A stretch of 64,000 bases of DNA from an uncultured Pseudoteredinibacter sp. (GCF_947502065.1 NZ_CANMYE010000001.1:124001-188000); one strand, 5' to 3'; numbered from the stretch's first letter, positions 18,801 through 30,029 are shown. The notes: generated from the letters alone by a model not told the origin. Program-made: numbers and translations.

Positions 18801-19526
18801 TTAAAGAGTGAATTGTTCGCCTAGGTAAACTTTACGAACCTTGGCATTGTCGAGAACCTCGCTAGGGCTGCCTGAGGCGATAATGCTACCTTGGTTCACA
18901 ATATAGGCGGTCTCGCAAATATCGAGGGTCTCGCGCACATTGTGGTCAGTAATTAATACCCCGATGCCGCGATTTTTAAGGTGACTAATAATGCTTTTGA
19001 TGTCGCTAACTGAAATGGGATCCACGCCCGCAAAAGGTTCATCAAGCAGAATAAAATCGGGCTCGGTGGCGAGGGCGCGAGCTATTTCAACGCGACGCCT
19101 TTCACCGCCAGAAAGTGCCATGCCAAGACTGTCGTGAATGTGGGTAATATTAAACTCTTGCAGCAGGCCTTCTAGTTTTGCCAGCTGTTGCTCACGGTTT
19201 AGATCTTTGCGGGTCTCAAGTATGGCCCAGATGTTTTCGGTAACGGTAAGTTTACGGAATACCGAGGCTTCCTGGGGTAAGTAGCCAATTCCTGCTTTGG
19301 CGCGCTTATCAATGGGGAGCATGGTCAAATCGCGTTGATCAATACTGACCTTGCCTTTGTCGGCGTTAACAAGGCCGGCAATCATATAGAAACAGGTGGT
19401 TTTACCTGCGCCATTAGGGCCAAGTAGGCCAACAATCTGACCGCTTTCTACGCTTAGGGATACGTCGCGCACGACCGCGCGTCCTTTATAACTCTTGGCC
19501 AAGTTGGCCGCAGATAATACAGGCAT
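18801..19526 (-). CDS. lptB: LPS export ABC transporter ATPase LptB
   Basis: A 241-residue ATPase of the LptB2FGC machine, which extracts lipopolysaccharide from the inner membrane. It shows the Walker [12 protein letters not shown], the signature [15 protein letters not shown], the Walker [14 protein letters not shown] and the switch His in [10 protein letters not shown]. It begins 8 bp after lptA in the lptC-lptA-lptB run. Confidence 0.97.
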   Translation of the reverse strand: MPVLSAANLAKSYKGRAVVRDVSLSVESGQIVGLLGPNGAGKTTCFYMIAGLVNADKGKVSIDQRDLTMLPIDKRAKAGIGYLPQEASVFRKLTVTENIWAILETRKDLNREQQLAKLEGLLQEFNITHIHDSLGMALSGGERRRVEIARALATEPDFILLDEPFAGVDPISVSDIKSIISHLKNRGIGVLITDHNVRETLDICETAYIVNQGSIIASGSPSEVLDNAKVRKVYLGEQFTL

Positions 19527-19534
19527 GATTTAAC

Positions 19535-20077
19535 TTATTTTTCTTCGCGATTAAGTTGTTTGGCAGGAATAACCACTTGAATGCGGCTGTTGGCCGTTTC
19601 GCCTTTGTCGCCTTGCCCTGTGGCCGTAGCCATGGAAGCGCGTACGTCGTAGTCAATTCGGTGGCCTTTCACTGTGGCGCCGTCTTGGAGTAGATAGGCG
19701 TTATCGAGCAGGTGTAAAGTTTCTTTGCCAACGAGGTATTCTATGGTGTCGGCCTTGGCGATAACGAGGTCTTTTTCGGCATTGGGCTTTTGCTGATATT
19801 GAGCTTGGCCTTTGTTGCCTTTGGCGACAATACGGCTGACCTTTTTTTCCTGATTGAAAATGGTCACTTGGTCAGCAAGAATTTTCATGCTGCCTTGATT
19901 GATAATGACGTTTCCCTTGTAAATTGTAACGCCGGTGCTCTTGTCTATCTCGGCCTTGTCGGCATCCACATAGATAGGCTGGCGAGCATCTTCGGGCAGT
20001 GCCCAGGCGCCACTTGTTAGGCCAATGCTCAGGGTGATAGCAAGCAGTAATCTGCTGAGCTTACTGTTTAAATTCAT
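19535..20077 (-). CDS. lptA: LPS transport periplasmic bridge protein LptA
   Basis: A 180-residue OstA-fold protein that forms the periplasmic bridge for lipopolysaccharide. A signal peptide ends near SGAWA-LPEDA. The core has the QPIYVDADKAEIDKSTGVTI and YKGNVIINQGSMKI strands. ATG 20077 has AGAGG 5 bp upstream; a GTG at 20083 is possible but less favoured. It overlaps the end of lptC by 17 bp. Confidence 0.94.
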   Translation of the reverse strand: MNLNSKLSRLLLAITLSIGLTSGAWALPEDARQPIYVDADKAEIDKSTGVTIYKGNVIINQGSMKILADQVTIFNQEKKVSRIVAKGNKGQAQYQQKPNAEKDLVIAKADTIEYLVGKETLHLLDNAYLLQDGATVKGHRIDYDVRASMATATGQGDKGETANSRIQVVIPAKQLNREEK

Positions 20078-20645
20078 GTACACCTCTTACGCGCTGTTTT
20101 AGGCGTAATGATTCTTTATTGAGATCGGCTTCTAGGCCGATGGCTTTGATGTTATGGCCACTACTGCTGATGATAACAGCTTTGTCCGTTTCCACGTAAT
20201 TGCGCTTTGTATGTATGACGAGCTCATCGGTGTTTAGTTCATTTCGCTCACCTTGTGCCACTTGTTGCCAAGCGTGAACATCGGCTTTGAGGTGGATCTT
20301 GCTACCATCTGCATTACTCCGTCCTGAAGCGGCACTAATGTGCCATGGCTTGCCATTGGCGGTGTAGAGAGTGATATTGGGCGCACTGATATCGGCGTGA
20401 TCGCTTTCTTGTTGACGCCCTGGGGTGGCCTGATAATGAACTACCTTGGCCGCTTTGATTTCATAGTTGAGCTTACCGTCCTTATCAAAGTACTGGCTGT
20501 GGCTATCAATCATATAGGCTGCTGGAAATTCCGCTTTGCTACTCGGTTTTGTACCGCTCAATAGGGCCGGCGGTGATTCCCAGAACACCAGGAACAAAAC
20601 CGTTAACGCGATTAATAAAAGCAGTGATATCCAATGCTTAGGCAT
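20061..20645 (-). CDS. lptC: LPS export protein LptC
   Basis: A 194-residue bitopic protein with one N-terminal membrane helix (ISLLLLIALTVLFLVFW) and a periplasmic LptC fold (SHSQYFDKDGKLNYEIKAAK, then NITLYTANGKPWHISAASG). It passes lipopolysaccharide from LptB2FG to LptA. It lies 17 bp after kdsC and overlaps lptA. Confidence 0.94.
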   Translation of the reverse strand: MPKHWISLLLLIALTVLFLVFWESPPALLSGTKPSSKAEFPAAYMIDSHSQYFDKDGKLNYEIKAAKVVHYQATPGRQQESDHADISAPNITLYTANGKPWHISAASGRSNADGSKIHLKADVHAWQQVAQGERNELNTDELVIHTKRNYVETDKAVIISSSGHNIKAIGLEADLNKESLRLKQRVRGVHEFKQ

Positions 20646-20662
20646 ACTTGCTGTACCGCTGC

Positions 20663-21199
20663 TTATAAATAGGGCGCCAAGGCGGCATCAAAGCTACCTT
20701 GGCATTGCATGATAAAGTCACAGGCTTCACGGACAGCGCCCTCACCACCACGGCGCTGGCTCTGCCAAATGGCATGTTCTGCCACCACCGGGTGTGCATT
20801 GGCAGGCGCCATTCCTAGCCCTACGCGCCTTATGAGAGGCAGATCTGGGTAATCATCGCCCATATAAGCAATCTCAGAGAAATCGAGTTCTAAGGCATGC
20901 TCGCTGAGAAGTTCATTAAGAGCTACTAATTTATCTTCACGGCCTTGTTTTAGAATTTTAATGCCGAGGTTATTGGCACGGTTTTGGACAAGCTGGCTGC
21001 TACGGCCTGTAATAATGCCTACCTTTACTCCGGAGGCTTGCAACATTTTGATACCTTGGCCATCTAGAGTGCTGAAGGACTTAAATTCGCTGCCATCATT
21101 AGCAAAATACAAACGGCCATCGCTCAATACTCCATCTACATCCAGCATGAGTAGTTTGATGGCTTTGGCGGCGTCATTCGCCGGTAGCGTTTGCGGCAT
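20663..21199 (-). CDS. kdsC: 3-deoxy-D-manno-octulosonate 8-phosphate phosphatase
   Basis: A 178-residue HAD phosphatase that releases Kdo from Kdo-8-phosphate in lipopolysaccharide core synthesis. The catalytic motif is LMLDVDGVLSDG with nucleophile and acid Asp, motif II is GIITGRSS, and motif III/IV is IAYMGDDYPDLPL. It follows kdsD by 45 bp. Confidence 0.95.
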   Translation of the reverse strand: MPQTLPANDAAKAIKLLMLDVDGVLSDGRLYFANDGSEFKSFSTLDGQGIKMLQASGVKVGIITGRSSQLVQNRANNLGIKILKQGREDKLVALNELLSEHALELDFSEIAYMGDDYPDLPLIRRVGLGMAPANAHPVVAEHAIWQSQRRGGEGAVREACDFIMQCQGSFDAALAPYL

Positions 21200-21244
21200 A
21201 TTATTGTCCTTAGCGTAATCGTTTAGGGCTCTAAGCTTCTGGGC

Positions 21245-22210
21245 TTAAACTAAGCCTGCCTTCAGTAAATCGTGCATGTGTAGCAGGCCGACGGGTTGCT
21301 GCTTTTCATCTTCAACAACCAAAGCTGTGATTTTCTTTTCATCCATCAGGCCTAGGGCTTCAGCCGCTAAGCGATTTTGATTGATGGTTAAAGGCTTGGC
21401 CGTCATGACTTCGGTCATGGTGGCGGTATTAAAGTCTACTCCTTGATCTAGGCTGCGACGTAAATCACCGTCGGTAAAGACTCCTAGTAGCTCTTGCTCG
21501 TCCATGACGGTAGTCATTCCAAAGCCCTTGGCGGTCATTTCCATTAGAGCTGTGCTGATCAGGGCATCTTTATCCACTTTAGGCAGCTCTTTTCCGCTGT
21601 GCATCAGGTCTTCAACTTTGAGCAAAAGTTTGCGCCCTAGCGCTCCACCTGGGTGGGAGAAGGCGAAATCATTGGCGGTAAAGCCGCGGGCCTCCAATAA
21701 AGCAACGGCCAAAGCGTCACCCATTGCCAAAGTGGCTGTGGTGCTGCATGTCGGGGCAAGGTTTAACGGGCAGGCTTCCTGTTCGATGCTGATATCCAAA
21801 TGTGCATGCGCGGCTTTTGCCAGTGGTGACTGGGTTTGGCCGGTCATGCTAATCAGTGGGTTACCCATGCGCTTGAGTAGCGGTAATAGGGTAATTACTT
21901 CGGCTGATGAGCCAGAGTTCGAGATGGCGATGACTACATCGTTTTTGGTGATCATACCCAAATCGCCATGGCTGGCTTCACCTGGGTGAACAAAAAATGC
22001 TGGGGTACCAGTGCTTGCCAATGTAGCGGCTATTTTCCCGCCGATGTGCCCAGATTTGCCCATGCCAGTGACAATAACTCGATGTTGGCAATTTAGAATC
22101 ATTTCGCAGGCTTTGACAAACTGATCGTCGATGCGCTCACTCAAGGCATGCACGGCTCGTGCTTCCAGGTCGATAGTGCGTTTGCCGGCGTCGATTAAAG
22201 TGTCAGTCAT
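21245..22210 (-). CDS. kdsD: D-arabinose 5-phosphate isomerase
   Basis: A 321-residue protein that makes arabinose-5-phosphate for Kdo synthesis. It has an N-terminal SIS domain (VIVTGMGKSGHIGGKIAATL, AISNSGSSAEVI) and a C-terminal CBS pair (about 205-320). I use ATG 22210 (MTDTLIDAGKRTI), the family's usual start, in place of a 12-residue longer form from 22246. Confidence 0.95.
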   Translation of the reverse strand: MTDTLIDAGKRTIDLEARAVHALSERIDDQFVKACEMILNCQHRVIVTGMGKSGHIGGKIAATLASTGTPAFFVHPGEASHGDLGMITKNDVVIAISNSGSSAEVITLLPLLKRMGNPLISMTGQTQSPLAKAAHAHLDISIEQEACPLNLAPTCSTTATLAMGDALAVALLEARGFTANDFAFSHPGGALGRKLLLKVEDLMHSGKELPKVDKDALISTALMEMTAKGFGMTTVMDEQELLGVFTDGDLRRSLDQGVDFNTATMTEVMTAKPLTINQNRLAAEALGLMDEKKITALVVEDEKQQPVGLLHMHDLLKAGLV

Positions 22211-22320
22211 TCCTATACCTAAGATATTGCTCAAACAAAAAGCCATTATAGCGACAAAAGCTACCCGCTAGGCAGCTCTTTGAGTTCGTTGGGTTTTTTC
22301 AGTTCCAGAGGATTAGTTTC

Positions 22321-23304
22321 TTACAGCGCTCCGGCGGCAAAAAGCCAATAGTAGTAGGCACCATATAACGCTAAAAAGACCGCGCCTAGGCTGCGGCCAA
22401 TGCGTTTCTTGGTGCTGGAGCGGCGTTGGCTCCAGGCGATCGCCGCAGCCAGTAGCAGGGTAATAAGCGCCATTGATAAGTAATCGCGGCTCAGCAGTGC
22501 TGGGCTAATTTCAATATTGGAAATCAAGGCGGGTGTCGACATAACCGCAAGAATATTAAACAGGTTGGAGCCAATGATATTACCAATAGCGATATCGTGA
22601 TGACCTTTCAGTGCGCTCATAATTGATGCGGCAAGCTCTGGCAGGCTAGTACCTACAGCAAGCAGTGTCAGGCCAATAACCAATGGGCTAACGCCGAAGT
22701 CGAGGGCAATCTGCTCGGCGCCCCAAACTAGGGTTTTGGAGCTGGCTATTAATAGTGTTAGCCCGACGATGAACCAAAGTGCGGCTGCTTTATTACTCAG
22801 GTCAGGGATTTCCTCTTCCTCTTCTTCTTTTTCGGTCGCGCTCATATCGCTTTGCTGGCGCTTTGACATGATAAAAATGATAGGAATGATCGATAGCAGC
22901 ATCACGCTCGCTTCCCACACGGCAATGTGCAGATCCCAAAGTACGAAGCCAGCGAAGGCTGTTACGGCCAGCAAAAAGACCATTTCATTGGTGATTAGGT
23001 GCCGTTGAGTAGGCAGCGGAGCCACCAAAGCCGTAATGCCAAGCACAAGGCCTATATTAGCCAAATTGGAGCCTACGGCGTTACCAATGGCCATATCGCC
23101 AATATCATTAAGGGCCGCATTGATAGCAACCAAGATTTCGGGTGCGGAGGTGCCAAAGGAGACAATCGTTAGACCAATAATCAACTTGGATATGCCCAGA
23201 TTGCTGGCCGCGGCTGCGCTACCGGCCACAAATCGGTCGGCACTCCATACCAAAACAGTAAGGCCGCCGATGACGGCAATCCAGGCGAGTAATAAATCGG
23301 GCAT
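22321..23304 (-). CDS. Calcium/sodium antiporter (YrbG type)
   Basis: A 327-residue membrane protein with two inverted alpha repeats, GTSAPEILVAINAALND and GTSLPELAASIMSALKG, each followed by an AIGN-x-xGSN motif, as in K+-dependent Na+/Ca2+ exchangers. A loop of glutamates (EKEEEEEEI) connects the halves. In E. coli yrbG stands at the same place before kdsD. Ion specificity is inferred from the family. Confidence 0.93.
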   Translation of the reverse strand: MPDLLLAWIAVIGGLTVLVWSADRFVAGSAAAASNLGISKLIIGLTIVSFGTSAPEILVAINAALNDIGDMAIGNAVGSNLANIGLVLGITALVAPLPTQRHLITNEMVFLLAVTAFAGFVLWDLHIAVWEASVMLLSIIPIIFIMSKRQQSDMSATEKEEEEEEIPDLSNKAAALWFIVGLTLLIASSKTLVWGAEQIALDFGVSPLVIGLTLLAVGTSLPELAASIMSALKGHHDIAIGNIIGSNLFNILAVMSTPALISNIEISPALLSRDYLSMALITLLLAAAIAWSQRRSSTKKRIGRSLGAVFLALYGAYYYWLFAAGAL

Positions 23305-23853
23305 TAGGTTGTGTCCTCTGAACGGAGCCTTGGCTAAACGCAGCGGATGGTATAGTGCCTAGGTGTGGTCTTCAAGTGGAATAACGGCTTGAAGGCAGAG
23401 TAATGACTTAAAACTCAGCTTTGTCTTGCCCGCACTGGCCGCCAGTAAGCTAGCCGGCCATGGGTTGGTAGAGCGAATACCTCTTAGATTAACAGCTATT
23501 AGGCAGGGAAAGGCTGCTCATTCTGGCTTAATTTTGATCTTCTTGCTTCATGGCTTGCATCTGATTTATTTAAGCTATGCTTTAAATAAATAGGGGCTGC
23601 TTAATGGGGGTAGAGAGTAGATCCGGGTGAGTAGATTAGGCGCTTGTTAGAGCTGTTATGCATTGAATCGCAATCTAAAATTTTTTAGTTAGAAGCTGAG
23701 CGCCTATTAAGGTTGATTGATCAGTAGGCGGCGCCGATATTCCGTCAAAATCAGTCCTTGATAACGTGAAAGTTGATCCTTCGCTTTCATTGTTTGTTGC
23801 CTTTCGGTAACTTTATTCATGTTTTAAAAATTTAGGGTTTGGGTGACCTGTTT
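23305..23853. other. Gap between antiporter and sensor kinase genes
   Basis: This 549-bp divergent region carries no convincing gene. One inverted repeat is clear, ATTTATTTAA at 23564-23573 and TTAAATAAAT at 23582-23591. Promoters for both flanking genes should be here, but I cannot place them. Confidence 0.4.
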
Positions 23854-26800
23854 ATGCTGACGACCTGGTTTTCCGGGGGCGTTTGCATAATTGTAATGGG
23901 GTCTTTGTGTGGGTCTTTGTTTGGGTCATTGATTGGTGATCGTAAATCTATGCGTTGGTATTCTGTTGTCGCTACATTGTTGCTAACTTGGGTTGATGTG
24001 GTTTGGTCTGATTTTCCTCCTCAGGCAAGGCGTGCATATTCTCAGCTACAAGCCGGCCAATTGGATGACAGCTTACGTACCCGGGCTATGACCCAAGATA
24101 GCTTTGGTTTCTTATGGTTGGGAGGCAGTAATGGCCTGTGGCGATATGATGGCTATAAGCTGAGGCACATTCCTCACCGTAAGGATGATGTTCATACGCC
24201 TAGAGATAATGATATTTACTCCGTTGTTGGTGACTCTCGTGGCGGCTTGTGGATTAACAGTTCTCACCATATCTCATATTTCGATATACAGTCCGAAACC
24301 TTCAAACATTATTCCGCTGGAGAAGCTGAGTCAGGCTTACCCATTACCACTGAGCTCAATCAAATATTTATTGATTCGCAAGGCGGTGTTTGGTTTGCAG
24401 GATATGGTGGCTTAAGTCATTTGCCTGTGGGGGTAAGCAAGTTTGTAAATTTTGGGCCCGGTTCTGGTCTATCGGTAGGTGATGATAATTTTGTGGTCAC
24501 ATCGGTTACTGTGAATAACAGGGGGGATGTGTATGTAGCCACAGATAGGGGTTTAGGGTTTAAGAAAAAACAGGATAAGGACTTTCGATACTTATTCACC
24601 AAGGAAAGTGCTGAGCTTAAAGGGAGCGCCTTAAATGTTGTTGTAGAAGATGATTTTGGAAATATTTGGATAGGCTCTCAAGGTGGGGGGCTGTTTTGGT
24701 TGGATGCCCAAGGTAAAGTCCATAGTCACGAGCGTCGAGATGGGGCTTATAAGGCTCTTTCTGAATCGGTAACTTGGGATATTGTTCCCATGGGGGATGA
24801 GGTTTGGGTATTCAATTCGACCAACGGAGTGTTTGTAATAGATGCCCACTCAGGTGAAATTTTATCTCATGAGGTAGAGGATGATAGTTATCCATACGGT
24901 TTAAAGCTTCGTGATGCAAGAGTTGGTTTTCGATTGCGCAGCGGACAGCTGCTTTTAGCAGGAGAAAAAGACGATAGCGGCGCATCACCTGAAATTCAAA
25001 TGTTTTCACCCCAAAAAGACTACGCAAGATGGATTACCAAAACTGATATTGGAAATTCAAGAGCGCAGGAGATTTTTACTGGGGTTAAATACGGTGATGA
25101 CTTTTTATTTTTTGGGAAAAAAGTTGTTCGCTATGATTTGGCCAAAGGCGCTTACGATGATACCTCTGAATTCTTAAAGAAATTTTCTGAAAAAATTGAA
25201 AATAATCATGCCTACTTGATCCATGCTGATGAAAAGGGTCGCCTTTGGGTGACTACTTCAAACACGAGCAATTGGCTGATAGATCTGGAAAACGAAACCT
25301 TTGAATCGATTTGGGTTGGCCAGGGGCGGTGCACTCCTTATGATTCTCATCCGCTAAAAGGTGGCCTGCTGGCATTTGAATGTGAGAAAGATGCGGGTGT
25401 ATTGGTGCTTGATATGCAATCTCTTGAACAGCGCTACTTTGCTTTCGATGTGAATGCACAGTTTGTGTCCTGGTCAGGGATAGAGCCGCTCGATAATGGA
25501 GACTGGGTCTTAGGCAGCAGCTTAGGTTTGATGTTGTTAAAAGCTGAGGAGCAAAACGTTGTAGGTGCCAAGTTTAGTTTGGTTGCCTTGGAAGGAATTC
25601 GTTCAGGCAGAGTTTTTTTTGATGGTGATAGAAATCTATGGGTCGATACAGATTTGGGATTGTATTTTCTGGCAAGAGGGCGGCCATGGAGGGAAATCGA
25701 GCTCCGTTTCCCAGGTGCAGAGCAGCGTTTTACTCAATTTGCTTATAGAGACGAGCAAGATAGAGTGTGGGGGCGAGAGGGCTATCTCGATTTAAAGGCG
25801 AGCCGTTTCGTCGCTCTTAATCGGATCGATAATTACCATATGAAAGGCGTGTTCTTAGGTGAGCCGCTTCAATTCCCTGGCGGACAATGGGCCGCATTTA
25901 ATTTTCAAGGCATTCAGATTGTAGATTCAGCAAGGTTTGATGAGTGGAATCAGTCAGTGCCAATCCAAATAAGTGAATTAAGAATTGATGGGGTTCGCCA
26001 AAAGGGGGTTAACTTCCCTGAGATTGAGTTGCCCGCACAAGTAAGAAAGATAAGCTTTGATATAGCAGCTCTAGATTTCGAGCCCAATAAGCGCAAGCAA
26101 TATCAGTATAGATTGAAAGGCTACAATAAAACCTGGCAGAAAGGTGATAGTGAGAATCGTCACGTCGATTTTGAAAACTTACCACCTGGAAATTATCAAT
26201 TGCAAATAAAGGCCAGTAATTATCGTGGTGTCCTAAGTGAAAACGAGCTTTTTGTAGATTTAAGTGTGCTCCCAGCTTGGCATCAGACTTGGTGGTTTAG
26301 AAGCTTTTTGCTGGTTGCCGCATTAACCATGGTTTTGCTGTTTATTCGTTATAGAGAAAGATATTTACAAGGAAAACGCAAAGAGCTTGAAGGTATTGTT
26401 GCTGAGCGAACCAGTGAACTGGCTGAGAAAAACGAAACCTTAAATATGACGCTCGACGAATTGCATACTACCCAAGAGAGTTTAATCGAACAAGAGAAAG
26501 TTTTGGCTTTAGGAAAGATGGTTAAGGGTTTGGCGCATGAGGTTAATACGCCACTAGGTGTCGCCGTGACAGCAGCTTCTGACATAGATTCTCGTACAGA
26601 GGCCTTGGAGCGAGATTTTCATGGTGGAAGCTTATCCGCCGATCAGCTGCAGAAGTTGATCAAGATCTTGCGTGCTTCTTCTGGCATGGTGGTTCAAAAC
26701 CTTGCTAAGGCGAACGAGCTAGTGAGCAGTTTCAGGGGGCTTGGCTTAGATGAAGGGGGTGAGGCCAAAACCAGTATTGATGTTTTTCAGACAATACAGG

Positions 26801-27228
26801 GCGTTATTAGTAGATATTCTCGAAGGGATGAGCTGGAAGCTAAGGTAACTTTCGAATGCCCAGAGAAATTATTGGTATTGTTGAATTCGCAAGATTTAGT
26901 TGAAATCAGCGAGCAATTATTAGAAAACGCCATAAAGCATGCCAAACAAACTGAGCAAGAGCTTACGGTCGATATCAATGTATTGCATCAGCTAGGACGT
27001 CTAGAGTTGCGAGTGAGAGATAACGGCAAAGGTATTCCCAAGGATATTGTTAAGCATATCTTTGAGCCCTTTTTTACCACTTTGCGTGCTCAAGGCGGGG
27101 TGGGCCTGGGTTTAAGTCGAGTTTATAACGTCGTCGTGCATAAACTCGGCGGAAGCATTTCGGTGGAAGCAGATCTTCCCCAAGGGGCTGAGTTTTTGGT
27201 GGTCTTACCGTGTGAGAAGCTTTCGTGA
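23854..27228 (+). CDS. Large beta-propeller (Reg_prop/Y_Y_Y) sensor histidine kinase
   Basis: About 1124 residues. After one or two N-terminal hydrophobic stretches comes a long periplasmic part of repeated Reg_prop-type blades (DSFGFLWLGGSNGLWRYDG, DSRGGLWINSS, DSQGGVWFAGYGGL, DDFGNIWIGSQGGGLF), then a Y_Y_Y domain (YQYRLKGYNKTWQKGD), a membrane helix (SFLLVAALTMVLLFIRY), a coiled coil, an H-box with GLAHEVNTPLG (His near 895) and an ATPase domain (ENAIKHAK, DNGKGIP, GVGLGLSRVYNVV). There is no receiver or DNA-binding domain and no neighbouring response regulator. The start is uncertain: ATG 23854 has GGGTGA 7 bp upstream, while ATG 23950 gives a simpler signal peptide (MRWYSVVATLLLTW). The gene occupies the place of mlaFED in related clusters. 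Confidence 0.88.
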   Translation: MLTTWFSGGVCIIVMGSLCGSLFGSLIGDRKSMRWYSVVATLLLTWVDVVWSDFPPQARRAYSQLQAGQLDDSLRTRAMTQDSFGFLWLGGSNGLWRYDGYKLRHIPHRKDDVHTPRDNDIYSVVGDSRGGLWINSSHHISYFDIQSETFKHYSAGEAESGLPITTELNQIFIDSQGGVWFAGYGGLSHLPVGVSKFVNFGPGSGLSVGDDNFVVTSVTVNNRGDVYVATDRGLGFKKKQDKDFRYLFTKESAELKGSALNVVVEDDFGNIWIGSQGGGLFWLDAQGKVHSHERRDGAYKALSESVTWDIVPMGDEVWVFNSTNGVFVIDAHSGEILSHEVEDDSYPYGLKLRDARVGFRLRSGQLLLAGEKDDSGASPEIQMFSPQKDYARWITKTDIGNSRAQEIFTGVKYGDDFLFFGKKVVRYDLAKGAYDDTSEFLKKFSEKIENNHAYLIHADEKGRLWVTTSNTSNWLIDLENETFESIWVGQGRCTPYDSHPLKGGLLAFECEKDAGVLVLDMQSLEQRYFAFDVNAQFVSWSGIEPLDNGDWVLGSSLGLMLLKAEEQNVVGAKFSLVALEGIRSGRVFFDGDRNLWVDTDLGLYFLARGRPWREIELRFPGAEQRFTQFAYRDEQDRVWGREGYLDLKASRFVALNRIDNYHMKGVFLGEPLQFPGGQWAAFNFQGIQIVDSARFDEWNQSVPIQISELRIDGVRQKGVNFPEIELPAQVRKISFDIAALDFEPNKRKQYQYRLKGYNKTWQKGDSENRHVDFENLPPGNYQLQIKASNYRGVLSENELFVDLSVLPAWHQTWWFRSFLLVAALTMVLLFIRYRERYLQGKRKELEGIVAERTSELAEKNETLNMTLDELHTTQESLIEQEKVLALGKMVKGLAHEVNTPLGVAVTAASDIDSRTEALERDFHGGSLSADQLQKLIKILRASSGMVVQNLAKANELVSSFRGLGLDEGGEAKTSIDVFQTIQGVISRYSRRDELEAKVTFECPEKLLVLLNSQDLVEISEQLLENAIKHAKQTEQELTVDINVLHQLGRLELRVRDNGKGIPKDIVKHIFEPFFTTLRAQGGVGLGLSRVYNVVVHKLGGSISVEADLPQGAEFLVVLPCEKLS

Positions 27229-27619
27229 AAGTGCTGCCTGTTTTTTGTTCACCCATCCTATGTAGCTAACTGATGGAGCTTTTTCAGCGCTAATATTGGC
27301 AAGCCTTAAGCTTGTTAAAACTGGATATCCATTCTTTTTTAAACGGCTAATCATTGAGCTTTTGAACTATTTATCTTCGTTGAAATCCATAAGTCGTCAA
27401 TCGGATTTTGTCTGTGCCTTTGAGTCTTTAGGTTTCTTGGGTACTCAAAGGGTAGTCAAGTATTACTAAGGGTTTAGGCTGTAGTCATATTCGAATGTAT
27501 AGAATTGTTTGATCCTTGATCGATTTACTTGCTTTGTCGTCTCAGCTATCTATATTATTGATTTTTAGAGACTATTGGCCTCAGATATACAGATTCATAC
27601 TTTATAAGGCGAACACATT
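27229..27619 (+). other. Gap between sensor kinase and mlaC
   Basis: This 391-bp AT-rich stretch holds no gene and no remnant of mlaF, mlaE or mlaD that I can see. One inverted repeat, CCTTTGAGT (27417-27425) with ACTCAAAGG (27443-27451), could be a terminator-like or regulatory hairpin. Confidence 0.4.
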
Positions 27620-28240
27620 ATGATGCGTAATCTACAAGCGCTTTGGCTGGCAACTGTGCTGCTCATCGCTAGTTTTTCCATTCAGGCGGCTGAGAGCCCA
27701 GCGCACGATCTTGTGCGTGATGTTAGTCAGCAAGTTGAAACTCTGTTGGCCGATTACCGGGCTGGAAAGCTTGCTGGTGATGAGGCCCTGAATGATGGGG
27801 TAGCCAAGATTTTGGATCCCGTTGTGAGTTTTAAACGCATAGCCGCGGGTGTAATGGGTAGCCACCGCAAAAGCGCAAGCCCAGAGCAGAAAAAGGCATT
27901 TATTGAAAAGTTTAAAACCGAGCTAATTCGCACTTATGCAAAAGGTATGGTGGGTCTTGGTGAATTCACCATTACGGTAATTGACCCGACTGAAGATATT
28001 AGTGGCAAGCGCCGTGTCTCGGTACTGCAAGATGCAGTTACTGCCAAAGGCACAACCCGCATTGCATATACCATGGCTCAGTCTCGTAAGACAAAGCAGT
28101 GGAAATTGATTAATGTTGTTCTTGATGGCGTCAATATGGGTAAGACCTTCGCGGGTCAATTTGACGACGCTATGCAGCGTCATAACCAAGACTTAGATGC
28201 CGTTATCGCTGGCTGGGGGGCTGAAGTAGAAACCCCATAA
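27620..28240 (+). CDS. mlaC: Phospholipid-binding protein MlaC (Ttg2D)
   Basis: A 206-residue periplasmic protein of the MlaC family, which shuttles phospholipids between outer and inner membranes. It has a signal peptide ending SIQA-AESPA and the family stretches FKRIAAGVMGSHRKSASPEQ, then AYTMAQSRKTKQWKLINVVLDGV. The usual partners mlaF, mlaE, mlaD and mlaB are not next to it. It may therefore act with components encoded elsewhere or have another client. Confidence 0.93.
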   Translation: MMRNLQALWLATVLLIASFSIQAAESPAHDLVRDVSQQVETLLADYRAGKLAGDEALNDGVAKILDPVVSFKRIAAGVMGSHRKSASPEQKKAFIEKFKTELIRTYAKGMVGLGEFTITVIDPTEDISGKRRVSVLQDAVTAKGTTRIAYTMAQSRKTKQWKLINVVLDGVNMGKTFAGQFDDAMQRHNQDLDAVIAGWGAEVETP

Positions 28241-28261
28241 ACCAGGGCGATAAACCTAAAT

Positions 28262-28282
28262 AGCCCCAAAGCAAGGGGCTTT
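28262..28282 (+). terminator. Possible weak terminator after mlaC
   Basis: AGCCCC pairs with GGGGCT across an AAAGCAA-type loop and is followed by only three T. It lies 21 bp after the mlaC stop. Confidence 0.45.
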
Positions 28283-28412
28283 AAAGCTATATTGTTAGCG
28301 GCAGGGTATAAGCCATGGCCGCAATCCATCCTATCTGGCCTGTCAATGCCTAAAAACAGGTGAAATATAGCCCTGCATTCATTAAACTAGCGGGTTTTTA
28401 CAGGGGCCCGCT

Positions 28413-28643
28413 ATGCAAGCCGAAGAAATCAAAGCGCTGATCGAATCTCAACTGTCTGATTGCCAAGCAGCCGTAGAAGTACAGGGTAGTCATATCGCCC
28501 TGGCTATCGTTAGTCCAGACTTCGAGGGGCTAACTAAGGTAAAGCGTCAGCAAAAGGTCAACGCCATCTTATTTGATGCAATTACCAGTGGTGCTATTCA
28601 TGCGATCGATCGCATTGATGCTCGCGCGCCGTCAGAAATTTAA
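28413..28643 (+). CDS. ibaG: BolA-family protein IbaG
   Basis: A 76-residue BolA-like protein (KALIESQLSDCQAAVEVQGS, then FEGLTKVKRQQKVNAIL). Family members bind monothiol glutaredoxin and help deliver iron-sulfur clusters; IbaG is linked to acid tolerance in E. coli. The gene precedes murA as in most gammaproteobacteria. Confidence 0.93.
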   Translation: MQAEEIKALIESQLSDCQAAVEVQGSHIALAIVSPDFEGLTKVKRQQKVNAILFDAITSGAIHAIDRIDARAPSEI

Positions 28644-28702
28644 GCCTAGTCCTGTTTTGACTAGACCTAAGAAGTTTTGCAGGTACACAAGCCTGTACCT
28701 GA

Positions 28703-29980
<1,278 letters not shown>

Positions 29981-30029
29981 TCTTGGCCGGATAACCGGCC
30001 AGGGCAACCATAGCAAGTAAGAAAAAATT

